Positions 53,929 to 63,485 of a DNA stretch of 64,000 nt are shown one piece after another. The notes beneath the pieces are model-generated. The model had not been told where the DNA came from and did not search any database. It saw only the letters and a program-made list of their open reading frames with translations. Every line of letters begins with the position of its first letter. The stretch's first letter is position 1. The DNA is from Fen-1135 sp963705275. GTDB taxonomy: Bacteria > Desulfobacterota > Syntrophia > Syntrophales > UBA2185. Both the position numbers and the translations under genes were made by a program. The stretch lies in contig OY970063.1 in NCBI GenBank assembly GCA_963705275.1, positions 1,240,001 through 1,304,000 on the forward strand. Direction: 5' to 3'.

Positions 53929-55257
53929 TTATTCTGCAACAATCGATAGCACCCTGTCCATATCTTCTCTCGTAAGCATTTCTGTGGCACAGAAAAGAAG
54001 GGAGTTTCCAAGCTCAGGATAATCCTTTCCGAGGTCATATCCGCCTATGATACCTGCAGCTTCAAGCTTCTGGTTGACCTTCTTCGGATCAGGACATTGA
54101 ATGACGAATTCATTGTAAACAGGGGCGGGGAAGACCACCTCCCATCCCGCGAGTTCCGAGAGCTTACGTTTCAGATAATGAGCTTTCCGGACGTTGAGCT
54201 CCGCCAGTTTTTTGAGGTTTTTTCCGAGACTGACGAGATAGACGGCAGCAGCCAGGGCGCAGAGGGCTTCATTGGAACAGATATTTGATGTGGCCCGTTC
54301 CCGTCTTATATGCTGCTCCCTTGTTTGCAGCGTCAGGACAAATCCCCTTTTGCCTTCTTTGTCCACTGTGGCTCCGGCGAGTCGGCCGGGGATCTTTCTT
54401 AAGAATTTTCCCGTGCTCGCAAAAATCCCGAGATATGGACCTCCATAGTTCATGGGGTTCCCGAAGCTCTGCCCTTCTCCCACTACGAAGTCTGCTCCCA
54501 TTTCACCTGCGGGCTTAAGAATACCCAGCGACGTCGCTTCCGTAAATCCTGCGACGAGAAGTGCGCCCCTTGCATGCACTGTGGACTCGATGGACGAAAC
54601 ATCCTCGATGACTCCAAAAAAGTTGGGGCTCTGAACCAGGACCGCTGCCGTTCTGTCATCCACAGCCTGCGACATGGCATCCCCGTCAAGCTGGCCGGAT
54701 TTACCATAAGGAACTTCAACGACCTCGTAGCCATTTGCCCAGGCATATGTGCCGACTACCTGCCGGTACTCAGGATGGACGGAACGGACAATGACGATTT
54801 TCTCCCTGTTCAAGGTCTTGGCAGCCAGCACCGCAGCCTCGGCCATTGCTGAAGCGCCGTCATACATGGAAGCATTGGCAACCTGCATCCCAGTGACCTT
54901 CGCTATCATGGTCTGGTATTCATAGATGGCCTGAAGGATTCCCTGGCTGATTTCCGCCTGGTAAGGGGTATAAGCTGTGTAGAACTCGGAGCGAGAAATT
55001 ACATGTCCCACAACGGCAGGGATATAGTGATTGTAAACCCCTGCCCCCATCAGGGTAATCGGGGAAACGGCATTTCGGGAACTAATGCCTTTCATCAGTG
55101 CTGCGACCTCCTGTTCGGAAAGGGCGAGCGGCAGATCAAGGAGGCCTCTTAATTTATATCTTTCGGGAATATCGGCAAATAGCTCATCCACCGTTTTGAT
55201 GCCGATAATCTCCGTCATCTGTCTTTGATCTTCCGGGGTGTGTGGAACGTAATCCAT
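53929..55257 (-). CDS. gcvPA: Glycine dehydrogenase (decarboxylating), subunit 1
   Basis: A 442-residue P-protein alpha half: MDYVPHTPEDQRQMTEIIG, FLGAGxYNHYIPA-like stretch (GAGVYNHYIPAVV), YTPYQAEISQGILQAIYEYQ, EGQSFGNPMNYGGPYLG and RLAGATVD. This half lacks the PLP lysine and packs with subunit 2. It is 107 bp downstream of gcvH; the gap holds nothing recognisable. Confidence 0.96.
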   Translation of the reverse strand: MDYVPHTPEDQRQMTEIIGIKTVDELFADIPERYKLRGLLDLPLALSEQEVAALMKGISSRNAVSPITLMGAGVYNHYIPAVVGHVISRSEFYTAYTPYQAEISQGILQAIYEYQTMIAKVTGMQVANASMYDGASAMAEAAVLAAKTLNREKIVIVRSVHPEYRQVVGTYAWANGYEVVEVPYGKSGQLDGDAMSQAVDDRTAAVLVQSPNFFGVIEDVSSIESTVHARGALLVAGFTEATSLGILKPAGEMGADFVVGEGQSFGNPMNYGGPYLGIFASTGKFLRKIPGRLAGATVDKEGKRGFVLTLQTREQHIRRERATSNICSNEALCALAAAVYLVSLGKNLKKLAELNVRKAHYLKRKLSELAGWEVVFPAPVYNEFVIQCPDPKKVNQKLEAAGIIGGYDLGKDYPELGNSLLFCATEMLTREDMDRVLSIVAE

Positions 55258-55364
55258 ATCGCGATCCTTTCTCTGGTCTGCTTCGAACAGTTTGACATCG
55301 CATGGTCTATATGAAACAATCCTGAAATAGAATTGCTGCGTCTAGGCCGCAATAGAATGAAAAA

Positions 55365-55763
55365 TTAGTGCTTCTCCTCTTTGATCATCTCCGTGTAGCG
55401 GGCTGCATCCATGAGGTTATTCAATTCGGCGGGATCATCCATCTTAAGTTTAGCCATCCAGCCTTTTCCAAACGCATCCTGATTTACAAGCTCCGGGTGC
55501 TCCTCCAGCTCTTTATTAACTTCTATGACTTCCCCGCTCACGGGCGAGAAGACATCAGAAACTGACTTTACGGATTCTACAACCGCCATCGGTTCCATTT
55601 GCTTGACTTTCTTCCCTATGGCCGGGAGCTCCACAAAGACAACATCGGTAAGCAACTCCTGAGCGTGATCGGTAATGCCCATCTTAATCGTTCCGTCCCC
55701 GTTATCCATTGCCCATTCGTGTTCTTTTGAATACCTTCTGTCTGCTGGATTTTGCTTTGACAT
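55365..55763 (-). CDS. gcvH: Glycine cleavage system H protein
   Basis: A 132-residue lipoyl carrier. The lipoylated Lys66 sits in VVESVKSVSDVFSPVSG. Other signatures: YSKEHEWAM at the start, TDHAQELLTDVVFVELP, and the C-terminal KGWMAKLKM. It shuttles the aminomethyl group between P, T and L proteins. 65 bp downstream of gcvT; in this operon it is also the substrate for LipA. Confidence 0.96.
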   Translation of the reverse strand: MSKQNPADRRYSKEHEWAMDNGDGTIKMGITDHAQELLTDVVFVELPAIGKKVKQMEPMAVVESVKSVSDVFSPVSGEVIEVNKELEEHPELVNQDAFGKGWMAKLKMDDPAELNNLMDAARYTEMIKEEKH

Positions 55764-55827
55764 TGCTTTCCCCCTTCAGTCTATTTCCCCACCTCTCGAG
55801 CCCAGTTTGCCGTATGTCCCGAGAATA

Positions 55828-56922
55828 TCATTTCCGCCTTCTGTAAAAGGGCAGTTCCACAATCCGCGCCCTGGCATGGTGGTCACGGATCTGGATGAGA
55901 ATATCCGTACCAGGCCTGCTGTAGGGTACCGGAACAAAAGCCAGCCCCACGGCCTTCCGCAAGGTAGGGGTATATGTCCCCGATGTAACTATGCCCACTT
56001 CAGTTGCATCCTTAAAGACCTTGTACCCGTGTCTCGCTATTCCTCTTTCTTCCATCTCGAAGCCAACCAGTTTTCTCGCTAAGCCCTCTTCTTTCTGCTT
56101 TTTCAGGGCCGAACTTCCGACAAAGTTTTTCTCCAGATTCGTCACCCATCCGTAGACGACCTCCAGTGGGGTAATCGTTTCGTCCATGTCATTTCCATAT
56201 AACATCATCCCCGCCTCCAGACGCAGGGTATCCCGCGCGCCTAATCCAACAGGTTTAAGGCCCAAGCCCGCCCCGACCTCCAGAAGTTTATCCCAGATTT
56301 CTCCGATCCTGCGGCTATCCGTATAGATCTCAAATCCGTCCTCTCCTGTATACCCGCTGCGCGACACAAGAGCAGGTATATCGATAACCCTCGTATCTTT
56401 GGCATGGTAGTAAGTCAAAGGGGCCAAATCATCTGACATAAGGCTCTGAAGAATCTCCCGTGACAGGGGGCCCTGCAGATCTATCTTGCCTGTTCGATCA
56501 CTATTATCAACAATTTCCACATCGGACAGTCCCCTTACATTTCTCTGCGTCTCTATCCATGAGTAATCCTTATCCTTCGTCCCGGCGTTCGTGACAACCA
56601 GATAGCGCTCCTCTCCGAGGCGATAGACCGTTACATCATCTATGATGCCGCCCTTTTCATTAGTCATGACGGAGAGCTTGATCTGTCCTATGGACTGTCC
56701 TTCTATATTTCTGCTCAGCACCCATTGTAAAAGCTCAAAAGCCTGAGGTCCCTTGACCTCTATCTCTCCCATGTGACAGATGTCAAATAGCCCCGCTTTC
56801 ATCCTGGTCGCATGGTGCTCTTCAATCACATTGCTGTATTGAACGGGCATGGCCCAGCCGCCGAAATCAATTATTTTTGCACCAAGTGCGACGTGACGAT
56901 CGTGGAGTGGGGTTTTCTTCAT
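55828..56922 (-). CDS. gcvT: Aminomethyltransferase (glycine cleavage T protein)
   Basis: A 364-residue folate-binding enzyme that moves the C1 unit to tetrahydrofolate and frees ammonia. KTPLHDRHVALGAKIIDFGGWAMPVQYS opens it (seen as KTPLHDRHVALG then the FGGWAMPVQY signature); GLFDICHMGEIEVKG; YTGEDGFEIY; a catalytic-region Asp in the LEAGMMLYGNDMD block. The ATG at 56922 follows a GGAGGAGAA site; the longer frame from 56979 lacks one. First gene of the gcv operon. I saw no glycine riboswitch upstream. Confidence 0.95.
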   Translation of the reverse strand: MKKTPLHDRHVALGAKIIDFGGWAMPVQYSNVIEEHHATRMKAGLFDICHMGEIEVKGPQAFELLQWVLSRNIEGQSIGQIKLSVMTNEKGGIIDDVTVYRLGEERYLVVTNAGTKDKDYSWIETQRNVRGLSDVEIVDNSDRTGKIDLQGPLSREILQSLMSDDLAPLTYYHAKDTRVIDIPALVSRSGYTGEDGFEIYTDSRRIGEIWDKLLEVGAGLGLKPVGLGARDTLRLEAGMMLYGNDMDETITPLEVVYGWVTNLEKNFVGSSALKKQKEEGLARKLVGFEMEERGIARHGYKVFKDATEVGIVTSGTYTPTLRKAVGLAFVPVPYSRPGTDILIQIRDHHARARIVELPFYRRRK

Positions 56923-57322
56923 TGACGGTTCTCCTCCGGTATGTGGACAGCTTTGCATCGTGCAAATCATGTCCGTCAAGCTGGTTCGATGAAAGAGCCT
57001 GTTTATGATTTAAAACCAGTACTTGCAGTAAATGAGGGACCAGATTACGAGAATAAAAATTACGAAGAAAAATACTTGTTTTCTTGAAATCCGTAGATCT
57101 TGCAACGAGATTCTTGCAAATTTTGCAGATTGTCCATTTCGATTCAATAGGATACTGTAAACAGAGGAGGGGGTAGCTTTTCCTATATGCTGCCCGGTTC
57201 GCCCAGTGGCAGAATAAGTAGCATAGGCGAAGCTATATTTCAAGGCATAAAAAATATTGTCCTGCTCGTTTAGTGTGTGGAAAAGAAGATAAGTTCTGGA
57301 ACACGAAAAATAAAAGAGAATG
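56923..57322. other. 400-bp gap upstream of gcvT: nothing firm
   Basis: A minus-strand frame (57010-57243, TTG start) would encode a 77-residue protein with a C-terminal hydrophobic stretch (FFFVIFILVIWSLIY), possibly tail-anchored, but there is no Shine-Dalgarno and no family match that I recognise. No glycine-riboswitch-like paired aptamers were seen. The promoter of the gcv operon is presumably here. Confidence 0.4.
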
Positions 57323-57922
57323 TCAGATATTTCCGGAAATACCGTTACCGGTAACCGCTTTCATCTTTTCAAAAGTCCTTTCAAAGAACTCTTGCCTCTG
57401 CTTCGGAACGTATAGTGCGCCTTCGCAATCGATGATCAACTTACCTTCAAGATGGTCAATTTCATGTTGTGCGACACGGGCAACATAATCCGTGTAGCGT
57501 TTGTTTATTCTGCGCCCGGTCACATCAAACGCCCTGACTTTAATTTCGGGATATCTGCTCACTTCAACCTGGATTTCGGGGCATGAGAGACAGCCCTCAG
57601 TCATCGTCAGCATTTCGCCCCGGGCTTGAGTAATACGGGGGTTGATCAAGAGCTCGTAATCGCTCTCACTCTTTGACCAGCCCTTTTCATTGAATCCTTT
57701 ATTTCTGAAGATAATTATTTTCTTACTTATACCGATCTGCGGAGCGGCCAAACCTGCAGCTTCATCCATGGACAGGAAGGCGTCGACGAGAGCGCTGATC
57801 TCCTTTTTTCTTTCTTCATCGAAGGGAACCTGTATATCCTCACACAGCCTCCTCAAGAGAAGGGCTTCCTCTTCATTAATCCTTTCGTCCTTCCACAGTG
57901 TGAGGACTCTTACTTCAGACAT
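57323..57922 (-). CDS. def: Peptide deformylase
   Basis: A 199-residue metallo-deformylase removing N-formyl from nascent proteins. All three motifs are intact: GLAAPQIG (57-64), EGCLSC (109-114, metal Cys111) and QHEIDHLEG (152-160, His153, Glu154, His157). Start at 57922 (MSEVRVLT) is supported by GGAGG six nucleotides upstream; a longer frame to 57961 exists. The insertion FRNKGFNEKGWSKSE (about 72-86) is longer than in E. coli. Not followed by fmt as is often the case. Confidence 0.95.
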   Translation of the reverse strand: MSEVRVLTLWKDERINEEEALLLRRLCEDIQVPFDEERKKEISALVDAFLSMDEAAGLAAPQIGISKKIIIFRNKGFNEKGWSKSESDYELLINPRITQARGEMLTMTEGCLSCPEIQVEVSRYPEIKVRAFDVTGRRINKRYTDYVARVAQHEIDHLEGKLIIDCEGALYVPKQRQEFFERTFEKMKAVTGNGISGNI

Positions 57923-58142
57923 CGCCTCCTCCGTAACACGTTCTAGTTGTTTATATAGCATCGCGCACCCATTATTTCAAGTTTCTTGCGGTTTCAAATA
58001 CCCTTGATAATTTCACGGATGTCTGCTAATTTTCCTTGACTATTGAAACTTGGAAACCACCTAAAATAACAGCAGAAGCAAGAGTGCAATCTTGATAAAC
58101 GCAATCGTAACAAACAGGGCTCGGCAGGAATTTGCCAGATTG

Positions 58143-59330
58143 ATGAAATTTGAAAACGGAGGGCCGCCGATCACAAATTCGGGCAACTCGAATAAACTTC
58201 CTCTCCTGTACATACACATTCCCTTCTGCGAAAAACTATGTCCCTACTGTTCTTTTCACCGCGTCGTCTTTAACAGCGCCCTCTGTCATGATTACTTCAA
58301 AGCCTTGAGGAAGGAGATCATGCTCTATAAGGGCAAGGGGTTTGATTTCAGCGGAATCTACGTGGGGGGAGGAACGCCCACGATCCTCGTTGGAGAACTC
58401 GAAGAGACATTAAACCTGGCACGGGAATGTTTTTCCATTCGGCAGATATCCGTGGAGACAAACCCGAATCATCTGACAGATGAAACCATCTCCGCTCTTA
58501 AGCGCGCCGGCATAAACCGGCTTTCCGTTGGAGTCCAAACCTTTAACGACCAACTGCTTCGGAAGATGGATCGATATGACAAGTACGGGAGTTGCGAGGT
58601 CATAACTGAGAGGCTATTGCACACCCTGGGTCATTTTGATACCCTTAACGCAGACATGATTTTCAATTTCCCTTCCCAGACCATGACCATGTTGGAGAGG
58701 GATCTCGAAATCCTCGCGGATATAGGATTAGACCAGATCACATACTACCCTCTCATGGTTTCAGATTCCACTCGTCAGGCGGTAGGTGAAAAGTTCGGGC
58801 ATGTAAATTACGCAAAAGAGGAGCAATTCTACCACCGGATTACAGAACGGCTGACGCCGGCATACCGGCACTCATCTGCTTGGTGCTTTTCGAAAAATGC
58901 CGCCATGATTGACGAGTATATTGTGGATTACGATGAATACGCAGGTATAGGCAGCGGGTCTATCGGTTATTTGAAGGGTATATGCTATGCCAATACCTTC
59001 AATATTGCGGAATACATCTCGCAGGTCAACCGCGGTGAAATACCTATCATGGCCTCCCGATCCTTCCAGCTCAAAGATCGGTTGCGCTATGATTTCCTCA
59101 TGAAACTCTTCGGCATGAATATGGACATCGGGGCAGCACGAGCGAAGTATGGGGGAATTTTTTATCAGGCTCTCTGGTTTAATATTCTTGCTTTTATCCT
59201 TGCGGGTGCCTTACAGTATCGCTCATCTCATCTTCACTTGACAAAGCGAGGATGTTATCTGTGGGTGATTATGATGAGGGAGTTTTTTATCGCAGTCAAT
59301 AACTTTCGTGATTTTTGCCGATCTGAATAG
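58143..59330 (+). CDS. HemW/HutW-like radical SAM protein (coproporphyrinogen III oxidase family)
   Basis: A 395-residue radical SAM protein. SAM-cluster motif CEKLCPYCSFHR (CxxxCxxC then Phe, as in HemW/HutW rather than HemN's CxxxCxxCxC); GIYVGGGTPTIL; ETNPNHLT; RLSVGVQTFNDQLLRKM; NADMIFNFPSQT; and a C-terminal wing domain. It lacks HemN's N-terminal trip-wire extension. HemW members are heme chaperones and HutW/ChuW members break down heme anaerobically, so a coproporphyrinogen oxidase activity should not be assumed. ATG 58143 is preferred to TTG 58092. No heme-uptake genes lie nearby. Confidence 0.78.
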   Translation: MKFENGGPPITNSGNSNKLPLLYIHIPFCEKLCPYCSFHRVVFNSALCHDYFKALRKEIMLYKGKGFDFSGIYVGGGTPTILVGELEETLNLARECFSIRQISVETNPNHLTDETISALKRAGINRLSVGVQTFNDQLLRKMDRYDKYGSCEVITERLLHTLGHFDTLNADMIFNFPSQTMTMLERDLEILADIGLDQITYYPLMVSDSTRQAVGEKFGHVNYAKEEQFYHRITERLTPAYRHSSAWCFSKNAAMIDEYIVDYDEYAGIGSGSIGYLKGICYANTFNIAEYISQVNRGEIPIMASRSFQLKDRLRYDFLMKLFGMNMDIGAARAKYGGIFYQALWFNILAFILAGALQYRSSHLHLTKRGCYLWVIMMREFFIAVNNFRDFCRSE

Positions 59331-59376
59331 TATTATAGATACGAGACGTCATATTTTTTGAACCGCGCGGTGACAT

Positions 59377-60807
59377 ATGACAAAACAAAAGCTCGATGAC
59401 CACAGGATGACATTATTGAGAGGCCTCCCCAAGATTGACGAGGTAATGCTCTCTCTGGAAAAAGAAGGGGCATTTGCCGGAACCCCTAAATATATAGTCA
59501 AGTCCATCTGCCGATCGGTTGTGGAAGAGCTGAGGCAGGAGATCCTGGACAAACAGATGGATGTGAAAGAAAAACGCCTGCCCACGGCGGGAGAGGTCGT
59601 CGATAAAGTCATGCGAATCATAGGTGGGCTTCATCAGTACAGACTTCGCAAAGTGGTAAATGCGACAGGCGTAATTTTGCACACAAACCTGGGCAGAGCG
59701 CCCCTATGCGCGGACGCCGTGCAGCGGCTCATGGAGATAGCGGGGGGATACTCGAATCTGGAATATGATCTTGGCAAAGGGGAAAGAGGACTCCGTTATG
59801 ACCACGTGCAAAGGATTCTCTGCGAGTTATCCGGTGCGGAAGATGCGCTGGTCGTCAATAACAATGCCGCCGCCGTTCTGCTTGGGCTTAACACCCTTGC
59901 GGAGGGGAAGCAGGTTATTGTGTCCAGGGGAGAGCTTGTTGAAATTGGAGGTGAATTCCGCATACCGGAAGTCATGGAAAAAAGCGGGGCATATCTCTCT
60001 GAAGTGGGAACGACCAACCGAACCCGCCTCAAGGATTATGAGAAGGCCATTGGCCCGGATACAGCGCTCATCCTGAAGGTTCACACGAGCAATTTTAGAA
60101 TTATCGGCTTTACGGAAGATACGGATCTCGCATCCCTTGTTGCCCTGGGTAAGAACTATGGCATACCTGTGATGTACGACCTGGGCAGCGGTTGTCTTGC
60201 AGAGCTGGATCGCTATGGTCTGGAGAGAGAAACTACGGTCCGTGATGTCCTGGCAACGGGCGTGAGCGTCGTGACCTTCAGCGGCGATAAACTGTTAGGC
60301 GGCCCTCAGGCAGGCGTCATCCTCGGAGAGAAGGAAATTCTCCAGATAATCAAGAAGAATCCGCTCAATAGGGCCCTTCGTATCGACAAGTTGACTCTGG
60401 CTGCCTTAGAGGCGACATTGATGCAATATCTGCAACCGGAAATGGCCGTAAAGCGGCTCAGGGTCCTCATGGCATTGACAGAAAAGCTCGCGGATGTCGC
60501 GAAGCGGGCAAGGAAACTTCTGTCTATTTTGAGAAAAGAGCATCTTGAAGGGCTGGCTATCTCTATGAAAAAAGGATTTTCCATGTCAGGAGGAGGTTCC
60601 CTTCCCGGGCAAGAGATTCCGACAATGCTCCTCAGTATCGTATCAGCGCGCATGTCGCCAAGCAGCATTGAGGAACGCCTCAGGCGTCTCGACGTTCCGA
60701 TAATAGCACGCATTGCAGAAGACGAGGTTCTCTTCGACATGAGAACCATAGAGGAGGGTGAATTCCCTTATATTAGGGACGGGTTAAAAAAGATCATCTC
60801 ACCATGA
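59377..60807 (+). CDS. selA: L-seryl-tRNA(Sec) selenium transferase
   Basis: A 476-residue PLP enzyme that converts seryl-tRNA(Sec) to selenocysteyl-tRNA(Sec) with selenophosphate. Visible: LPKIDEVM; NATGVILHTNLGRAPL (95-110); GYSNLEYDLGKGERG; NNNAAAVLLGLNTLA; and the PLP lysine Lys305 in FSGDKLLGGPQAG. Length is the family norm. It shows that the genome has the Sec pathway, giving independent support for the two UGA readings in hdrA and fdhA. selB, selD and selC are not in the window. It overlaps rluD by 4 bp. Confidence 0.97.
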   Translation: MTKQKLDDHRMTLLRGLPKIDEVMLSLEKEGAFAGTPKYIVKSICRSVVEELRQEILDKQMDVKEKRLPTAGEVVDKVMRIIGGLHQYRLRKVVNATGVILHTNLGRAPLCADAVQRLMEIAGGYSNLEYDLGKGERGLRYDHVQRILCELSGAEDALVVNNNAAAVLLGLNTLAEGKQVIVSRGELVEIGGEFRIPEVMEKSGAYLSEVGTTNRTRLKDYEKAIGPDTALILKVHTSNFRIIGFTEDTDLASLVALGKNYGIPVMYDLGSGCLAELDRYGLERETTVRDVLATGVSVVTFSGDKLLGGPQAGVILGEKEILQIIKKNPLNRALRIDKLTLAALEATLMQYLQPEMAVKRLRVLMALTEKLADVAKRARKLLSILRKEHLEGLAISMKKGFSMSGGGSLPGQEIPTMLLSIVSARMSPSSIEERLRRLDVPIIARIAEDEVLFDMRTIEEGEFPYIRDGLKKIISP

Positions 60808-61793
60808 GAGATATGCTGACGGGTTCCCAGGGACGAAGAGCCGATGAATTCATCGTTGCTTCTCATGAAGCGGGGTTAAGGCTTGATATCTATCTTACCC
60901 TTAAGGATTTGGGTTTATCACGCTCTCAGATCAAGAAGTCTGTAGATGACAGACTGGTGCGGGTGAACGGCGTCCATACCAAGGTCAATTACCGGTTAAG
61001 GTCCGGAGATATTGTAGAGATCGACAAACGGGAACCAGTCGCCTGCCATGCTTTACCGCAAGACATCCCTCTGACCATCGTCTATGAAGATCAGCATATC
61101 CTGGTAGTTGACAAACCGGCTGGAATGGTTGTCCATCCGGCAGCGGGACATGCAGAGGATACAATGGTGAATGCCATCCTTCACCATTGTCAGAACCTTT
61201 CCGGAATCGGCGGTGTCCTGCGTCCCGGAATTGTCCATCGTCTGGATAAAGGAACTTCGGGACTCATGGTAGTGGCCAAATCGGATGAGGCACACCAGGG
61301 GCTGGCCGGCCAGTTCAAGCGGCATGAGGTTAGAAAGACATACACAACCCTCGTCTATGGCAATCCAAAGGAAGATGAGGGCGTAATAGATGTGCCTTTG
61401 GGGAGGCATCCGGTTGATCGAAAGAAGATGTCTACGAAAAGCCGGCGGAGCAAAGAGGCGATTACGCGCTGGCGGGTGCATGAGCGGTTCGGCATGGCAA
61501 CCATGTTAGACGTGGACATCGTAACGGGGAGAACACACCAGATCAGGGTTCACCTCTCCGCCTTGGGTTATCCTATCGTGGGCGACAGCATGTATGGCAA
61601 CCCCAAAAGGGCCAACAATATTCACGACACCTTCGTGAGATCAAAACTGAAAGCAATGAAACGGCAGGCCCTCCATGCGGCAAGGATCGGATTTGTTCAT
61701 CCTGTTACTTTGCAGGATATGGTATTTACATCTCCCCTGCCGGAAGACATGGCCCGATTAGCGGATTTTCTCAGGAGATATGTGCAGGTATAA
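60804..61793 (+). CDS. rluD: RluD-family 23S rRNA pseudouridine synthase
   Basis: A 329-residue enzyme: an S4-like RNA-binding domain (about 25-85, RLDIYLTLKDLGLSRSQIKK) followed by the RsuA/RluA catalytic domain with catalytic Asp148 in PGIVHRLDKGTSGLMVVAK. These features fit RluD, which modifies helix 69 of 23S rRNA. The ATG overlaps the selA stop (ATGA), and the next gene starts 3 bp after its end. Confidence 0.93.
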   Translation: MRDMLTGSQGRRADEFIVASHEAGLRLDIYLTLKDLGLSRSQIKKSVDDRLVRVNGVHTKVNYRLRSGDIVEIDKREPVACHALPQDIPLTIVYEDQHILVVDKPAGMVVHPAAGHAEDTMVNAILHHCQNLSGIGGVLRPGIVHRLDKGTSGLMVVAKSDEAHQGLAGQFKRHEVRKTYTTLVYGNPKEDEGVIDVPLGRHPVDRKKMSTKSRRSKEAITRWRVHERFGMATMLDVDIVTGRTHQIRVHLSALGYPIVGDSMYGNPKRANNIHDTFVRSKLKAMKRQALHAARIGFVHPVTLQDMVFTSPLPEDMARLADFLRRYVQV

Positions 61794-61796
61794 TCC

Positions 61797-62519
61797 ATGC
61801 ATCTGAAGAGTATTACCATCGATCAGTCAAAATATCCTAATGAGGACTTCTATCCCTTTAATTTGCCCGTCTTTCAGGAAACGAAGCGCATAACATTCAA
61901 CGCTCCCGTAACTTTTTTTGTAGGTGAAAACGGATCAGGCAAGTCAACCTTATTGCAGGCTCTGTCCCGTTCATGCGGCATTCACATTTGGCGGGAGACG
62001 GAAAGAACCCGCTATAACCATAATCCGTATGAAAACAAATTCTGCGATTACCTGGCAATTGATTGGTCAAACGGCAGGGTGCCAGGCTCATTTTTCGGTT
62101 CCGATATCTTTCATCACTTTACAGAAATCCTGGACGAGTGGGCGGCGGCAGATCCAGGACAACTCAGGTATTTCGGCGGTCGATCCCTGGTCACTCAGTC
62201 TCATGGCGAATCTCTCATGTCGTTTTTCAAAGCACGTTATCAAATCAAGGGTCTCTATCTATTGGACGAACCGGAAACAGCGCTCTCTCCACGCACCCAG
62301 CTTGCACTGCTCGAATTCTTGACGGAGACAAGCATGAAGGATCATGCTCAATTCATTATTGCAACCCATTCGCCGATACTGCTTGCATGTCCCCGTGCTT
62401 TGATATACAGTTTTGACTACAGTCCGATAAGACAAATATTTTACGAAGAAACAGAGCACTACAAAATCTACAAGGACTTTCTGGAGGACAGGACCAATTA
62501 TATAAAACCGTTAAAATAA
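61797..62519 (+). CDS. Predicted AAA-type ATPase (ABC/SMC-like NTPase)
   Basis: A 240-residue ATPase. Walker A GENGSGKST (43-51), a signature-like stretch TQSHGESLMSF (about 138-148), Walker B GLYLLDEPETALS (about 156-168) with Glu, and His-switch ATHSPILLA. It is the short 'ABC-type AAA_21-like' family seen widely in bacteria; no membrane domain or partner gene is evident. It overlaps no gene but follows rluD by 3 bp. Role unknown; DNA-repair or toxin-antitoxin-like systems use such ATPases, but there is no sign of either here. Confidence 0.85.
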   Translation: MHLKSITIDQSKYPNEDFYPFNLPVFQETKRITFNAPVTFFVGENGSGKSTLLQALSRSCGIHIWRETERTRYNHNPYENKFCDYLAIDWSNGRVPGSFFGSDIFHHFTEILDEWAAADPGQLRYFGGRSLVTQSHGESLMSFFKARYQIKGLYLLDEPETALSPRTQLALLEFLTETSMKDHAQFIIATHSPILLACPRALIYSFDYSPIRQIFYEETEHYKIYKDFLEDRTNYIKPLK

Positions 62520-62605
62520 GAACGCATGAACTCCGATGCAGGAACGGCTATTGACTTATTGTATTTAAGATATCAACATATAATCCTCACCGAAGAAGTG
62601 TAGAC

Positions 62606-63325
62606 ATGAACGATCAAGAAAAAACGAGAGAACAACTGATAAAAGAGATCAATGACCTGCGCGCCCGTGTTGCAGAACTGGAAGAATCAGACGCAGAGCG
62701 AACGCAGGCAAAGGAGGCCCTCTCACAAAGTCTGGAAAAGTTGAAAAGAGCAACAGGGTTTATCATCGATGTCATAGTCATGGTCGTCGAGACAAGGGAC
62801 CCATTTATGGCTGGACATCAAGAGAGGGTGGCGGACCTTGCCCGCTCTATTGCAGCGGAAATGAATTTATCGGAGGAGATCATTGACGGCATCGGTATGG
62901 CCGGCATAATCCATGATTTGGGAAAGATATCCATACCGTCGGAAATTCTTGGACAGCCCCGTAAACTCAATGACATCGAATATAGTTTTGTAAAAACTCA
63001 CCCTGAAATAGGATATCAAATGTTGAAAGACATAGACTTCTACAGGCCTGTTGCCCTCATTGTCTATCAGCATCATGAACGGATGAATGGTACCGGCTAT
63101 CCACAAGGCATCAAGGGAGAAGATATCCTTCTAGAGGCGAGAATCCTGGGAGTGGCCGATGTTGTTGAAGCAATATGCAGGCATCGTCCTTACAGGCCTG
63201 CATCGAAAATAGATAAGGCTTTGAAAGAAATCTCTCAATACAGCGGTGTTCTCTACGATCCGGAAGTGGTTGATGCCTGCACGAGACTCTTCAGTGAAAA
63301 AGGGTTCAGATTTAAATCCCGTTAG
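62606..63325 (+). CDS. HD-GYP domain phosphodiesterase
   Basis: A 239-residue protein: an N-terminal coiled coil (about 1-50, EINDLRARVAELEESDAERT) and an HD-GYP domain (about 55-235). HD residues in IIHDLGKISIP; the GYP motif in GTGYPQGIKGEDI; HH pair in VYQHHERM. HD-GYP enzymes break cyclic di-GMP (some cGAMP). It contrasts with the diguanylate cyclase at 22.5 kb. No sensory domain beyond the coiled coil, so a partner protein may recruit it. Confidence 0.92.
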   Translation: MNDQEKTREQLIKEINDLRARVAELEESDAERTQAKEALSQSLEKLKRATGFIIDVIVMVVETRDPFMAGHQERVADLARSIAAEMNLSEEIIDGIGMAGIIHDLGKISIPSEILGQPRKLNDIEYSFVKTHPEIGYQMLKDIDFYRPVALIVYQHHERMNGTGYPQGIKGEDILLEARILGVADVVEAICRHRPYRPASKIDKALKEISQYSGVLYDPEVVDACTRLFSEKGFRFKSR

Positions 63326-63485
63326 AATTGATAGATAGTGGAAAACGGCCTGGCGTTCGACGAAGCCTGCAAGGTCGAGTGCTCGCCGGAAACGCATCCC
63401 GCAAACGCCGCCTCGTACATGGATAAAGGGGCGCTGCAAATATTTCATCTTTGCCGGAAACATCACTCTTGCAATTAATAAGCTA

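Noticed and set aside
57010..57243. 77-codon minus-strand frame with a hydrophobic end
   Set aside because: TTG start, no Shine-Dalgarno, no recognised family; kept only as a note in the gap entry.
56923..57322. Possible glycine riboswitch before gcvT
   Set aside because: Looked for tandem aptamer-like pairing; none visible by eye.
61797..62519. AAA ATPase as part of a defence system
   Set aside because: Neighbours are selA-rluD and an HD-GYP gene; no effector nuclease, toxin or reverse transcriptase nearby.
63340..63477. 46-codon GTG frame before the laccase-domain gene
   Set aside because: No features and no ribosome site.
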